A DNA stretch of 64,000 nt from Pseudeuparius sepicola (GCA_963920635.1 OY987301.1:58782560-58846559); one strand, 5' to 3'; positions 1 to 11,203 are shown, counted from the stretch's first letter. Notes: generated from the sequence alone by a model not told the origin. A program made the numbers and translations.

Positions 1-150
1 CATAGGAATTTTTTTTCGGAGCATGTCAACATTTTTGAAAATTGAGAAATTTTTTAGAAAAATTTTGAGGGCGGAATCGTTTGTTGAACTCAATTTACGT
101 CGCATAGTAATTTTTTTTTCCGAGCATGTCAACGTTTTTGAAAATTGAAA

Positions 151-171
151 AAGTGCGCTGGCCAGGCACTT
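151..171. other. GC-rich imperfect dyad of the monomer core (example)
   Basis: The left arm AAGTGC-G-CTGG is followed directly by the right arm CCAG-GCACTT; the arms are complementary over 10 bases with one unpaired G. The centre CTGGCCAG is a perfect 8-bp palindrome containing TGGCCA. This element is present in most full-length monomers and is the only GC-rich stretch of the unit. It could form a small cruciform or bind a dimeric protein; neither is shown by the sequence. Confidence 0.7.
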
Positions 172-218
172 AGAAATTTCTTAGAAAAATTTTGAGGGCG
201 GAATTGTGTTGTAGAACT

Positions 219-346
219 CAATTTACGTCGCATAGGAATTTTCTTTTCGGAGCATGTCAACATTTTTGAAAATTGAAAAGGTGCGCTGGCCAGGCACTTA
301 TAAATTTTATAGAAAAATTTTGAGGGCGGAATCGTGTTGTAGAACT
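219..346 (+). repeat. Representative full-length 128-bp monomer
   Basis: A clean reference unit, counted from CAATTT to the next CAATTT. Within it: CAATTTACGTCGCATAGG at 219-236, T-rich block with TTTTCTTTTCGG at 239-250, GCATGTCAAC at 252-261, A/T block ATTTTTGAAAATTGAAAA at 262-279, GC-rich dyad at 279-298, second A/T block at 300-321, purine-rich GAGGGCGGAATCGTG at 322-336, and TGTAGAACT at 338-346. Its six CpG sites are conserved in most copies. 128 mod 3 = 2, so reading frame shifts at each monomer boundary. Confidence 0.95.
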
Positions 347-551
347 CAATTTACGTCGCATAGTATTTTTTTTTTCGGAGCATGTCAACATTTTTGAAAA
401 TTGAAAAAGTGCGCTGGCACTTAGAAATTTCTTAGAAAAATTTTGAGGGCGGAATCGTGTTGTAGAACTCAATTTACGTCGCATAGGATTTTTTTTTCGG
501 GGCATGTCAACATTTTTGAAAATTGAAAAAGTGCGCTGGCCAGGCCCTCAC

Positions 552-570
552 AAATTTTTTAGAAAAATTT
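552..570. other. AT-rich dyad of the monomer (example)
   Basis: AAATTTTT and AAAAATTT flank the triplet TAG, giving 8-base complementary arms with a 3-base centre. The same element follows the GC-rich core in most monomers. Alternative forms (AAATTTCTTAG..., AAATTTTATAG...) keep partial symmetry. The A- and T-tracts here and upstream suggest possible intrinsic curvature, which is inference. Confidence 0.6.
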
Positions 571-1621
571 GGAGCGACGGAATCTTGTTGTAGAACTCAA
601 TTTACGTCGCATAGGAATTTTTTTTCGGGGCATGTCAACTTTTTGAAAATTGAAAAAGTTCGCAGGCCAGGCACTTAGATATTTTTTAGAAAAATGTTGA
701 GGGGCGGAATCGTGTGGTAGAACTCAATTTACGTAGCATAGGAATTTTTTTTTTTCGGAGCATGTCAACGTTTTTGAAAATTGAAAAAGTGCACTGGCCA
801 GGGCACTTAGAAATTTCTTAGAAAAATTTTGAAGGCGGAATCGTGTTGTAGAACTCAATTTACGTCGCATAGGATTTTTTTTTCGGGGCATGTCAACATT
901 TTTGAAAATTGAAAAAGTGCGCTGGCCAGGCCCTCACAAATTTTTTAGAAAAATTTGGAGCGACGGAATCTTGTTGTAGAACTCAATTTACGTCGCATAG
1001 GAATTTTTTTTTCGGGGCATGTCAACTTTTTGAAAATTGAAAAAGTGCGCAGGCCAGGCACTTAGATATTTTTTAGAAAAATGTTGAGGGCGGAATCGTG
1101 TGGTAGAACTCAATTTACGTCGCATAGGAATTTTTTTTCGGAGCATGTCAATGTTTTTGAAAATTGAAAAGGTGCGCTGGCCAGGCACCTATACATTTTA
1201 TAGAAACATTTTGAGGGCGGAATCGTGTTGTAGAACTCAATTTACGTCGCATAGTAATTTTCTTTTCGGAGCATGTCAACATTTTTGAAAATTGAAAAGG
1301 TGCGCTGTCCAGGCACCTATACATTTTATAGAAAAATTTTGAGGGCGGAATCGTGTTGTAGAACTCAATTTACGTCGCATAGTAATTTTCTTTTCGGAGC
1401 ATGTCAACATATTTGAAAATTAAAAAAGTGCGCTGGCCTGGAACTTAGAAATTTTTTAGAAAAATTTTGAGGGCGGAATCGTGTGGTAGAACTCAATTTA
1501 CGTCGCATAGGAATTTTCTTTTCGGAGCATGTCAACATTTTTGAAAATTAAAAAAGTGCGCTGGCCAGGAACTTAGATATTTTTTAGAAAAATCTTGAGG
1601 GCGGAATCGTGTGGTAGAACT

Positions 1622-1670
1622 CAATTTACGTCGCATAGGAATTTTGAGGGCGGAATCGTTTTGTAGAACT
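1622..1670 (+). repeat. 49-bp mini-monomer
   Basis: CAATTT to the next CAGTTT is only 49 bases. CATAGGAATTTT runs directly into TTTTGAGGGCGGAATCG, removing the whole middle of the monomer, both dyads included. AATTTT occurs at both ends of the lost segment, so deletion through a short direct repeat is the simplest explanation. The same unit recurs at 27420, 29436 and 49016. Confidence 0.9.
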
Positions 1671-2106
1671 CAGTTTACGTCGCAAAGGAATTTTTTTTCG
1701 GAGCATGTCAACATTTTTGAATATTGAGAAATTTTTTAGAAAAATTTTGAGGGCGGAATCGTTTGTAGAACTCAATTTACGTCGCATAGGAATTTTCTTT
1801 TTGAAGCATGTCAAAATTTTTGAAAATTAAAAAAGTGCGCTGGCCAGGCACTCAAAAAGTTTTTAGAAAAATTTTGAGGGCGGAATCGTTTTGTAGAACT
1901 CAATTTACGTCGCAAAGGAATTTTTTTTTCGGAGCATGTCAACATTTTTGAAAATTGAGAAATTTTTTAGAAAAATTTTGAGGGCGGAATCGTTTTGTAG
2001 AACTCAATTTACGTCGCATAGGAATTTTTTTTCGGAGCATGTCAACATTTTTGAAAATTGAGAAATTTTTTAGAAAAATTTTGAGGGCGGAATCGTTTGT
2101 TGAACT
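1671..2106 (+). repeat. C cluster of short 102-104 bp monomers
   Basis: Units 1671-1772 (102 bp), 1901-2004 (104 bp) and 2005-2106 (102 bp) flank one 128-bp unit (1773-1900, with CACTCAAAAAG). The short units read GAAAATTGAGAAATTTTTTA: the GC-rich dyad and its flanks (24 bases) are missing. The cluster recurs at 27469-27904, 29485-29920 and 49065-49500. Bases 1-90 are the tail of another such short unit. Confidence 0.88.
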
Positions 2107-3280
2107 CAATTTACGTCGCATAGTAATTTTTTTTTCCGAGCATGTCAACGTTTTTGAAAATTGAAAAAGTGCGCTGGCCAGGCACTTAGAAATTTCTTAG
2201 AAAAATTTTAAGGGCGGAATCGTGTTGTAGAACTCAATTTACGTCGCATAGGAATTTTCTTTTCGGAGCATGTCAACATTTTTGAAAATTGAAAAGGTGC
2301 GCTGGCCAGGCACTTATAAATTTTATAGAAAAATTTTGAGGGCGGAATCGTGTTGTAGAACTCAATTTACGTCGCATAGTAATTTTTTTTTCGGAGCATG
2401 TCAACATTTTTGAAAATTGAAAAAGTGCGCTGGCCAGGCACTTAGAATTTTTTTAGAAAAATTTGGAAGGCGGAATCGTGTTGTAGAACTCAATTTACGT
2501 CGCATAGGATTTTTTTTTCGGGGCATGTCAACATTTTTGAAAATTGAAAAAGTGCGCTGGCCAGGCCCTCACAAATTTTTTAGAAAAATTTGGAGCGACG
2601 GAATCTTGTTGTAGAACTCAATTTACGTCGCATAGGAATTTTTTTTTCGGGGCATGTCAACTTTTTGAAAATTGAAAAAGTGCGCAGGCCAGGCACTTAG
2701 ATATTTTTTAGAAAAATGTTGAGGGGCGGAATCGTGTGGTAGAACTCAATTTACGTAGCATAGGAATTTTTTTTTCGGAGCATGTCAACGTTTTTGAAAA
2801 TTGAAAAAGTGCACTGGCCAGGGCACTTAGAAATTTCTTAGAAAAATTTTGAGGGCGGAATCGTGTTGTAGAACTCAATTTACGTCGCATAGGAATTTTT
2901 TTTCGGATCATGTCAACATTTTTGAAAATTGAAAAAGTGCGCTGGCCAGGCACTCACAAATTTTTTAGAAAAATTTGGAGCGACGGAATCTTGTTGTAGA
3001 ACTCAATTTACGTCGCATAGGAATTTTTTTTTCGGGGCATGTCAACTTTTTGAAAATTGAAAAAGTGCGCAGGCCAGGCACTTAGATATTTTTTAGAAAA
3101 ATGTTGAGGGCGGAATCGTGTGGTAGAACTCAATTTACGTCGCATAGGAATTTTTTTTCGGAGCATGTCAACGTTTTTGAAAATTGAAAAGGTGCGCTGG
3201 CCAGGCACCTATACATTTTATAGAAAAATTTTGAGGGCGGAATCGTGTTGTAGAACTCAATTTACGTCGCATAGGAATTT
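2017..3280. repeat. ~2.02-kb HOR unit (A/C type), copy 2, partial
   Basis: Matches 1-1260 at a shift of 2016-2021 bp. Divergence from copy 1 starts near 3261-3280, where this copy has a short T-run (GGAATTTTTTTCGGAG) and copy 1 has TTTTCTTTTCGG. The C cluster and mini-monomer of copy 1 have no equivalent here, so the unit is incomplete. Confidence 0.8.
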
Positions 3281-4389
3281 TTTTCGGAGCATGTCAACAT
3301 TTTTGAAAATTGAAAAAGTGCGCTGGCACTTAGAAATTTCTTAGAAAAATTTTGAGGGCGGAATCGTGTTGTAGAACTCAATTTACGTCGCATAGGAATT
3401 TTTTTTGGAGCATGTCAAAGTTTTTGAAAATTGAAAAAGTGCGCTAGCCAGGCCCTCACAAATTTTTTAGAAAAATTTGGAGCAGCGAAATCGTGTTGTA
3501 GAACTCAATTTACGTCGCATAGGATTTTTTTTTCGGGGCATGTCAACATTTTTGAAAATTGAAAAAGTGCGCTGGCCAGGCCCTCACAAATTTTTTAGAA
3601 AAATTTGGAGCAGCGAAATCGTGTTGTAGAACTCAATTTACGTCGCATAGGATTTTTTTTTCGGGGCATGTCAACATTTTTGAAAATTGAAAAAGTGCGC
3701 TGGCCAGGCCCTCACAAATTTTTTAGAAAAATTTGGAGCGACGGAATCTTGTTGTAGAACTCAATTTACGTCGCATAGGAATTTTTTTTTCGGGGCATGT
3801 CAACTTTTTGAAAATTGAAAAAGTGCGCAGGCCAGGCACTTAGAAATTTCTTAGAAAAATTTTGAGGGCGGAATCGTGTTGTAGAACTCAATTTACGTCG
3901 CATAGGATTTTTTTTTCGGGGCATGTCAACATTTTTGAAAATTGAAAAAGTGCGCTGGCCAGGCCCTCACAAATTTTTTAGAAAAATTTGGAGCGACGGA
4001 ATCTTGTTGTAGAACTCAATTTACGTCGCATAGGAATTTTTTTTTCGGGGCATGTCAACTTTTTGAAAATTGAAAAAGTGCGCAGGCCAGGCACTTAGAT
4101 ATTTTTTAGAAAAATGTTGAGGGGCGGAATCGTGTGGTAGAACTCAATTTACGTAGCATAGGAATTTTTTTTTCGGAGCATGTCAACGTTTTTGAAAATT
4201 GAAAAAGTGCACTGGCCAGGGCACTTAGAAATTTCTTAGAAAAATTTTGAGGGCGGAATCGTGTTGTAGAACTCAATTTACGTCGCATAGGATTTTTTTT
4301 TCGGGGCATGTCAACATTTTTGAAAATTGAAAAAGTGCGCTGGCCAGGCCCTCACAAATTTTTTAGAAAAATTTGGAGCGACGGAATCT
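3281..4389. repeat. A-type monomers between HOR tracts
   Basis: About nine monomers, no gene. It includes a 5-bp-deleted unit (GCTGGCACTTAG near 3323), a TTTTTTTTGGAGCATG unit with CTAGCCAGG near 3400-3450, and alternating GGAGCAGCG and GGAGCGACGG units. Bases from about 3.87 kb to about 4.68 kb recur at 23.76-24.57 kb (shift 19887). The unit near 3779-3860 joins a GTGCGCAGGCC core to an AAATTTCTTAG tail, a chimera of two variants. Confidence 0.8.
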
Positions 4390-7174
4390 TGTTGTAGAAC
4401 TCAATTTACGTCGCATAGGAATTTTTTTTTCGGGGCATGTCAACTTTTTGAAAATTGAAAAAGTGCGCAGGCCAGGCACTTAGATATTTTTTAGAAAAAT
4501 GTTGAGGGCGGAATCGTGTGGTAGAACTCAATTTACGTCGCATAGGAATTTTTTTTCGGAGCATGTCAACGTTTTTGAAAATTGAAAAGGTGCGCTGGCC
4601 AGGCACCTATACATTTTATAGAAAAATTTTGAGGGCGGAATCGTGTTGTAGAACTCAATTTACGTCGCATAGGAATTTTCTTTTCGGAGCATGTCAACAT
4701 TTTTGAAAATTGAAAAGGTGCGCTGGCCAGGCACCTATACATTTTATAGAAAAATTTTGAGGGCGGAATCGTGTTGTAGAACTCAATTTACGTCGCATAG
4801 GAATTTTCTTTTCGGAGCATGTCAACATTTTTGAAAATTGAAAAAGTGCGCAGGCCAGGCACTTAGATATTTTTTAGAAAAATGTTGAGGGCGGAATCGT
4901 GTGGTAGAACTCAATTTACGTCGCATAGGAATTTTTTTTCGGAGCATGTCAACGTTTTTGAAAATTGAAAAGGTGCGCTGGCCAGGCACCTATACATTTT
5001 ATAGAAAAATTTTGAGGGCGGAATCGTGTTGTAGAACTCAATTTACGTCGCATAGGAATTTTCTTTTCGGAGCATGTCAACATTTTTGAAAATTGAAAAA
5101 GTGCGCTGGCCAGGCCCTCACAAATTTTTTAGAAAAATTTGGAGCGACGGAATCTTGTTGTAGAACTCAATTTACGTCGCATAGGAATTTTTTTTCGGAT
5201 CATGTCAACATTTTTGAAAATTGAAAAAGTGCGCTGGCCAGGCACTCACAAATTTTTTAGAAAAATTTGGAGCGACGGAATCTTGTTGTAGAACTCAATT
5301 TACGTCGCATAGGAATTTTTTTTTCGGGGCATGTCAACTTTTTGAAAATTGAAAAAGTGCGCAGGCCAGGCACTTAGATATTTTTTAGAAAAATGTTGAG
5401 GGCGGAATCGTGTGGTAGAACTCAATTTACGTCGCATAGGAATTTTTTTTCGGAGCATGTCAACGTTTTTGAAAATTGAAAAGGTGCGCTGGCCAGGCAC
5501 CTATACATTTTATAGAAAAATTTTGAGGGCGGAATCGTGTTGTAGAACTCAATTTACGTCGCATAGGAATTTTTTTCGGAGCATGTCAACATTTTTGAAA
5601 ATTGAAAAAGTGCGCTGGCACTTAGAAATTTCTTAGAAAAATTTTGAGGGCGGAATCGTGTTGTAGAACTCAATTTACGTCGCATAGGAATTTTTTTTGG
5701 AGCATGTCAAAGTTTTTGAAAATTGAAAAAGTGCGCTGGCACTTAGAAATTTCTTAGAAAAATTTTGAGGGCGGAATCGTGTTGTAGAACTCAATTTACG
5801 TCGCATAGGAATTTTTTTTGGAGCATGTCAAAGTTTTTGAAAATTGAAAAAGTGCGCTAGCCAGGCCCTCACAAATTTTTTAGAAAAATTTGGAGCAGCG
5901 AAATCGTGTTGTAGAACTCAATTTACGTCGCATAGGATTTTTTTTTCGGGGCATGTCAACATTTTTGAAAATTGAAAAAGTGCGCTGGCCAGGCCCTCAC
6001 AAATTTTTTAGAAAAATTTGGAGCAGCGAAATCGTGTTGTAGAACTCAATTTACGTCGCATAGGATTTTTTTTTCGGGGCATGTCAACATTTTTGAAAAT
6101 TGAAAAAGTGCGCTGGCCAGGCCCTCACAAATTTTTTAGAAAAATTTGGAGCGACGGAATCTTGTTGTAGAACTCAATTTACGTCGCATAGGAATTTTTT
6201 TCGGAGCATGTCAACATTTTTGAAAATTGAAAAAGTGCGCTGGCACTTAGAAATTTCTTAGAAAAATTTTGAGGGCGGAATCGTGTTGTAGAACTCAATT
6301 TACGTCGCATAGGAATTTTTTTTGGAGCATGTCAAAGTTTTTGAAAATTGAAAAAGTGCGCTAGCCAGGCCCTCACAAATTTTTTAGAAAAATTTGGAGC
6401 AGCGAAATCGTGTTGTAGAACTCAATTTACGTCGCATAGGATTTTTTTTTCGGGGCATGTCAACATTTTTGAAAATTGAAAAAGTGCGCTGGCCAGGCCC
6501 TCACAAATTTTTTAGAAAAATTTGGAGCAGCGAAATCGTGTTGTAGAACTCAATTTACGTCGCATAGGATTTTTTTTTCGGGGCATGTCAACATTTTTGA
6601 AAATTGAAAAAGTGCGCTGGCCAGGCCCTCACAAATTTTTTAGAAAAATTTGGAGCGACGGAATCTTGTTGTAGAACTCAATTTACGTCGCATAGGAATT
6701 TTTTTTCGGGGCATGTCAACTTTTTGAAAATTAAAAAAGTGCGCAGGCCAGGCACTTAGATATTTTTTAGAAAAATGTTGAGGGCGGAATCGTGTGGTAG
6801 AACTCAATTTACGTCGCATAGGAATTTTCTTTTCGGAGCATGTCAACATTTTTGAAAATTAAAAAAGTGCGCAGGCCAGGCACTTAGATATTTTTTAGAA
6901 AAATGTTGAGGGCGGAATCGTGTGGTAGAAATCAATTTACGTCGCAGAGGAATTTTTTTTCGGAGCATGTCAACGTTTTTGAAAATTGAAAAGGTGCGCT
7001 GGCCAGGCACCTATACATTTTATAGAAAAATTTTGAGGGCGGAATCGTGTTGTAGAACTCAATTTACGTCGCATAGTAATTTTTTTTCCGAGCATGTCAA
7101 CGTTTTTGAAAATTGAAAAAGTGCGCTGGCCAGGCACTTAGAAATTTCTTAGAAAAATTTTGAGGGCGGAATCG
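4390..7174. repeat. ~2785-bp HOR unit (A type), copy 1
   Basis: Landmarks at 4406, 4518, 4901, 5300, 5412 and 6640 recur 2785 (later 2784) bases downstream. The match begins at about 4390/7175, preceded by ATCTT here and ATCGT in copy 2. It is made of A variants only, including CACCTATAC units, GTGCGCAGGCC units, 5-bp-deleted units and pairs of GGAGCAGCG units. Confidence 0.88.
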
Positions 7175-9959
7175 TGTTGTAGAACTCAATTTACGTCGCA
7201 TAGGAATTTTTTTTTCGGGGCATGTCAACTTTTTGAAAATTGAAAAAGTGCGCAGGCCAGGCACTTAGATATTTTTTAGAAAAATGTTGAGGGCGGAATC
7301 GTGTGGTAGAACTCAATTTACGTCGCATAGGAATTTTTTTTCGGAGCATGTCAACGTTTTTGAAAATTGAAAAGGTGCGCTGGCCAGGCACCTATACATT
7401 TTATAGAAAAATTTTGAGGGCGGAATCGTGTTGTAGAACTCAATTTACGTCGCATAGGAATTTTCTTTTCGGAGCATGTCAACATTTTTGAAAATTGAAA
7501 AGGTGCGCTGGCCAGGCACCTATACATTTTATAGAAAAATTTTGAGGGCGGAATCGTGTTGTAGAACTCAATTTACGTCGCATAGGAATTTTCTTTTCGG
7601 AGCATGTCAACATTTTTGAAAATTGAAAAAGTGCGCAGGCCAGGCACTTAGATATTTTTTAGAAAAATGTTGAGGGCGGAATCGTGTGGTAGAACTCAAT
7701 TTACGTCGCATAGGAATTTTTTTTCGGAGCATGTCAACGTTTTTGAAAATTGAAAAGGTGCGCTGGCCAGGCACCTATACATTTTATAGAAAAATTTTGA
7801 GGGCGGAATCGTGTTGTAGAACTCAATTTACGTCGCATAGGAATTTTCTTTTCGGAGCATGTCAACATTTTTGAAAATTGAAAAAGTGCGCTGGCCAGGC
7901 CCTCACAAATTTTTTAGAAAAATTTGGAGCGACGGAATCTTGTTGTAGAACTCAATTTACGTCGCATAGGAATTTTTTTTCGGATCATGTCAACATTTTT
8001 GAAAATTGAAAAAGTGCGCTGGCCAGGCACTCACAAATTTTTTAGAAAAATTTGGAGCGACGGAATCTTGTTGTAGAACTCAATTTACGTCGCATAGGAA
8101 TTTTTTTTTCGGGGCATGTCAACTTTTTGAAAATTGAAAAAGTGCGCAGGCCAGGCACTTAGATATTTTTTAGAAAAATGTTGAGGGCGGAATCGTGTGG
8201 TAGAACTCAATTTACGTCGCATAGGAATTTTTTTTCGGAGCATGTCAACGTTTTTGAAAATTGAAAAGGTGCGCTGGCCAGGCACCTATACATTTTATAG
8301 AAAAATTTTGAGGGCGGAATCGTGTTGTAGAACTCAATTTACGTCGCATAGGAATTTTTTTCGGAGCATGTCAACATTTTTGAAAATTGAAAAAGTGCGC
8401 TGGCACTTAGAAATTTCTTAGAAAAATTTTGAGGGCGGAATCGTGTTGTAGAACTCAATTTACGTCGCATAGGAATTTTTTTTGGAGCATGTCAAAGTTT
8501 TTGAAAATTGAAAAAGTGCGCTGGCACTTAGAAATTTCTTAGAAAAATTTTGAGGGCGGAATCGTGTTGTAGAACTCAATTTACGTCGCATAGGAATTTT
8601 TTTTGGAGCATGTCAAAGTTTTTGAAAATTGAAAAAGTGCGCTAGCCAGGCCCTCACAAATTTTTTAGAAAAATTTGGAGCAGCGAAATCGTGTTGTAGA
8701 ACTCAATTTACGTCGCACAGGATTTTTTTTTCGGGGCATGTCAACATTTTTGAAAATTGAAAAAGTGCGCTGGCCAGGCCCTCACAAATTTTTTAGAAAA
8801 ATTTGGAGCGACGGAATCTTGTTGTAGAACTCAATTTACGTCGCATAGGAATTTTTTTCGGAGCATGTCAACATTTTTGAAAATTGAAAAAGTGCGCTGG
8901 CCAGGCCCTCACAAATTTTTTAGAAAAATTTGGAGCGACGGAATCTTGTTGTAGAACTCAATTTACGTCGCATAGGAATTTTTTTCGGAGCATGTCAACA
9001 TTTTTGAAAATTGAAAAAGTGCGCTGGCACTTAGAAATTTCTTAGAAAAATTTTGAGGGCGGAATCGTGTTGTAGAACTCAATTTACGTCGCATAGGAAT
9101 TTTTTTTGGAGCATGTCAAAGTTTTTGAAAATTGAAAAAGTGCGCTAGCCAGGCCCTCACAAATTTTTTAGAAAAATTTGGAGCAGCGAAATCGTGTTGT
9201 AGAACTCAATTTACGTCGCATAGGATTTTTTTTTCGGGGCATGTCAACATTTTTGAAAATTGAAAAAGTGCGCTGGCCAGGCCCTCACAAATTTTTTAGA
9301 AAAATTTGGAGCAGCGAAATCGTGTTGTAGAACTCAATTTACGTCGCATAGGATTTTTTTTTCGGGGCATGTCAACATTTTTGAAAATTGAAAAAGTGCG
9401 CTGGCCAGGCCCTCACAAATTTTTTAGAAAAATTTGGAGCGACGGAATCTTGTTGTAGAACTCAATTTACGTCGCATAGGAATTTTTTTTCGGGGCATGT
9501 CAACTTTTTGAAAATTAAAAAAGTGCGCAGGCCAGGCACTTAGATATTTTTTAGAAAAATGTTGAGGGCGGAATCGTGTGGTAGAACTCAATTTACGTCG
9601 CATAGGAATTTTCTTTTCGGAGCATGTCAACATTTTTGAAAATTAAAAAAGTGCGCAGGCCAGGCACTTAGATATTTTTTAGAAAAATGTTGAGGGCGGA
9701 ATCGTGTGGTAGAAATCAATTTACGTCGCAGAGGAATTTTTTTTCGGAGCATGTCAACGTTTTTGAAAATTGAAAAGGTGCGCTGGCCAGGCACCTATAC
9801 ATTTTATAGAAAAATTTTGAGGGCGGAATCGTGTTGTAGAACTCAATTTACGTCGCATAGTAATTTTTTTTCCGAGCATGTCAACGTTTTTGAAAATTGA
9901 AAAAGTGCGCTGGCCAGGCACTTAGAAATTTCTTAGAAAAATTTTGAGGGCGGAATCGT
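7175..9959. repeat. ~2785-bp HOR unit (A type), copy 2
   Basis: Direct tandem copy of 4390-7174. The match persists to about 9985, where this strand reads GGAATTTTTTTTCGGAG and the expected third copy would have CGGGG; a third copy does not follow. A single-base C at 8718 (CACAGG) is private to this copy. Confidence 0.88.
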
Positions 9960-11203
9960 GTTGTAGAACTCAATTTACGTCGCATAGGAATTTTTTTTCG
10001 GAGCATGTCAACGTTTTTGAAAATTGAAAAGGTGCGCTGGCCAGGCACCTATACATTTTATAGAAAAATTTTGAGGGCGGAATCGTGTTGTAGAAGTCAA
10101 TTTACGTCGCATAGGAATTTTTTTCGGAGCATGTCAACATTTTTGAAAATTGAAAAAGTGCGCTGGCACTTAGAAATTTTTTAGAAAAATTTTGAGGGCG
10201 GAATCGTGTTGTAGAACTCAATTTACGTCGCATAGGAATTTTTTTTGGAGCATGTCAAAGTTTTTGAAAATTGAAAAAGTGCGCTAGCCAGGCCCTCACA
10301 AATTTTTTAGAAAAATTTGGAGCAGCGAAATCGTGTTGTAGAACTCAATTTACGTCGCATAGGATTTTTTTTTCGGGGCATGTCAACATTTTTGAAAATT
10401 GAAAAAGTGCGCTGGCCAGGCCCTCACAAATTTTTTAGAAAAATTTGGAGCGACGGAATCTTGTTGTAGAACTCAATTTACGTCGCATAGGAATTTTTTT
10501 CGGAGCATGTCAACATTTTTGAAAATTGAAAAAGTGCGCTGGCACTTAGAAATTTCTTAGAAAAATTTTGACGGCGGGATCGTGTTGTAGAACTCAATTT
10601 ACGTCGCATAGGAATTTTTTTTGGAGCATGTCAAAGTTTTTGAAAATTGAAAAAGTGCGCTAGCCAGGCCCTCACAAATTTTTTAGAAAAATTTGGAGCA
10701 GCGAAATCGTGTTGTAGAACTCAATTTACGTCGCATAGGATTTTTTTTTCGGGGCATGTCAACATTTTTGAAAATTGAAAAAGTGCGCTGGCCAGGCCCT
10801 CACAAATTTTTTAGAAAAATTTGGAGCAGCGAAATCGTGTTGTAGAACTCAATTTACGTCGCATAGGATTTTTTTTTCGGGGCATGTCAACATTTTTGAA
10901 AATTGAAAAAGTGCGCTGGCCAGGCCCTCACAAATTTTTTAGAAAAATTTGGAGCGACGGAATCTTGTTGTAGAACTCAATTTACGTCGCATAGGAATTT
11001 TTTTTCGGGGCATGTCAACTTTTTGAAAATTAAAAAAGTGCGCAGGCCAGGCACTTAGATATTTTTTAGAAAAATGTTGAGGGCGGAATCGTGTGGTAGA
11101 ACTCAATTTACGTCGCATAGGAATTTTCTTTTCGGAGCATGTCAACATTTTTGAAAATTAAAAAAGTGCGCAGGCCAGGCACTTAGATATTTTTTAGAAA
11201 AAT
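8872..11203. repeat. ~1515-bp HOR tract (A type), left
   Basis: Sequence from about 8872 recurs at a shift of 1515 (8881 with 10396, 9424 with 10939). The tract overlaps the end of the 2785-bp unit. The second copy is cut at 11203 by the DupA/DupB junction, so it is about 700 bases short. The intact second copy is at 38201-39715. Confidence 0.8.

Larger units (their letters stand above)
1..2016. repeat. ~2.02-kb HOR unit (A/C type), copy 1
   Basis: Position 1 aligns with 2017, and 1-400 matches 2017-2416 at 2016 bp. After a 5-bp deletion in the core near 416 the shift becomes about 2020-2021 (988 aligns with 3008, 1100 with 3120). The unit holds a mix of 128-bp A monomers, three 102-104 bp C monomers and one 49-bp mini-monomer at 1622. 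Confidence 0.85.
1..11203. repeat. Large segmental duplication DupA, left copy
   Basis: This stretch matches 27815-39017 at a constant shift of 27814. The shift holds at landmarks 257, 988, 2417, 4106, 6640, 9424 and 10939, so there is no net indel. By eye I found only scattered substitutions: 1254 (T versus G at 29068), 1308 (T versus G at 29122), 8718 (C versus T at 36532), 7746 (A versus G at 35560), and two changes near 10572-10579 versus 38386-38393. The match ends at 11203, where the left copy reads AATTTGG and the right copy AATGTTG. The start lies beyond the window edge. Confidence 0.93.

Noticed and set aside
91..110. CREB/ATF-like site in TTTACGTCGCA
   Set aside because: Only the ACGTC half-site is present; with about 500 copies of a fixed monomer there is no reason to infer regulation.
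151..190. Intrinsic transcription terminator (GC-rich dyad followed by T-rich sequence)
   Set aside because: It occurs in nearly every monomer with no upstream gene, and the T-rich part is itself another dyad. The context is a eukaryotic satellite, not bacterial operons.
262..321. Monomer as an ancient dimer (ATTTTTGAAAATTGA and ATTTTTTAGAAAAATTTTGA look alike)
   Set aside because: Both are simple A/T blocks; the flanking sequences do not align, so the resemblance may be composition alone.
257..505. Open frame of 82 codons on the minus strand, and about a hundred similar frames of 62-89 codons on both strands
   Set aside because: They are translations of the satellite. The same peptides recur wherever the monomer recurs, both strands are open at the same place (for example 988-1188 and 1100-1288), starts and stops fall at fixed monomer positions, and since 128 is not a multiple of 3 the frame changes in each unit. 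There is no sign of codon-level constraint.
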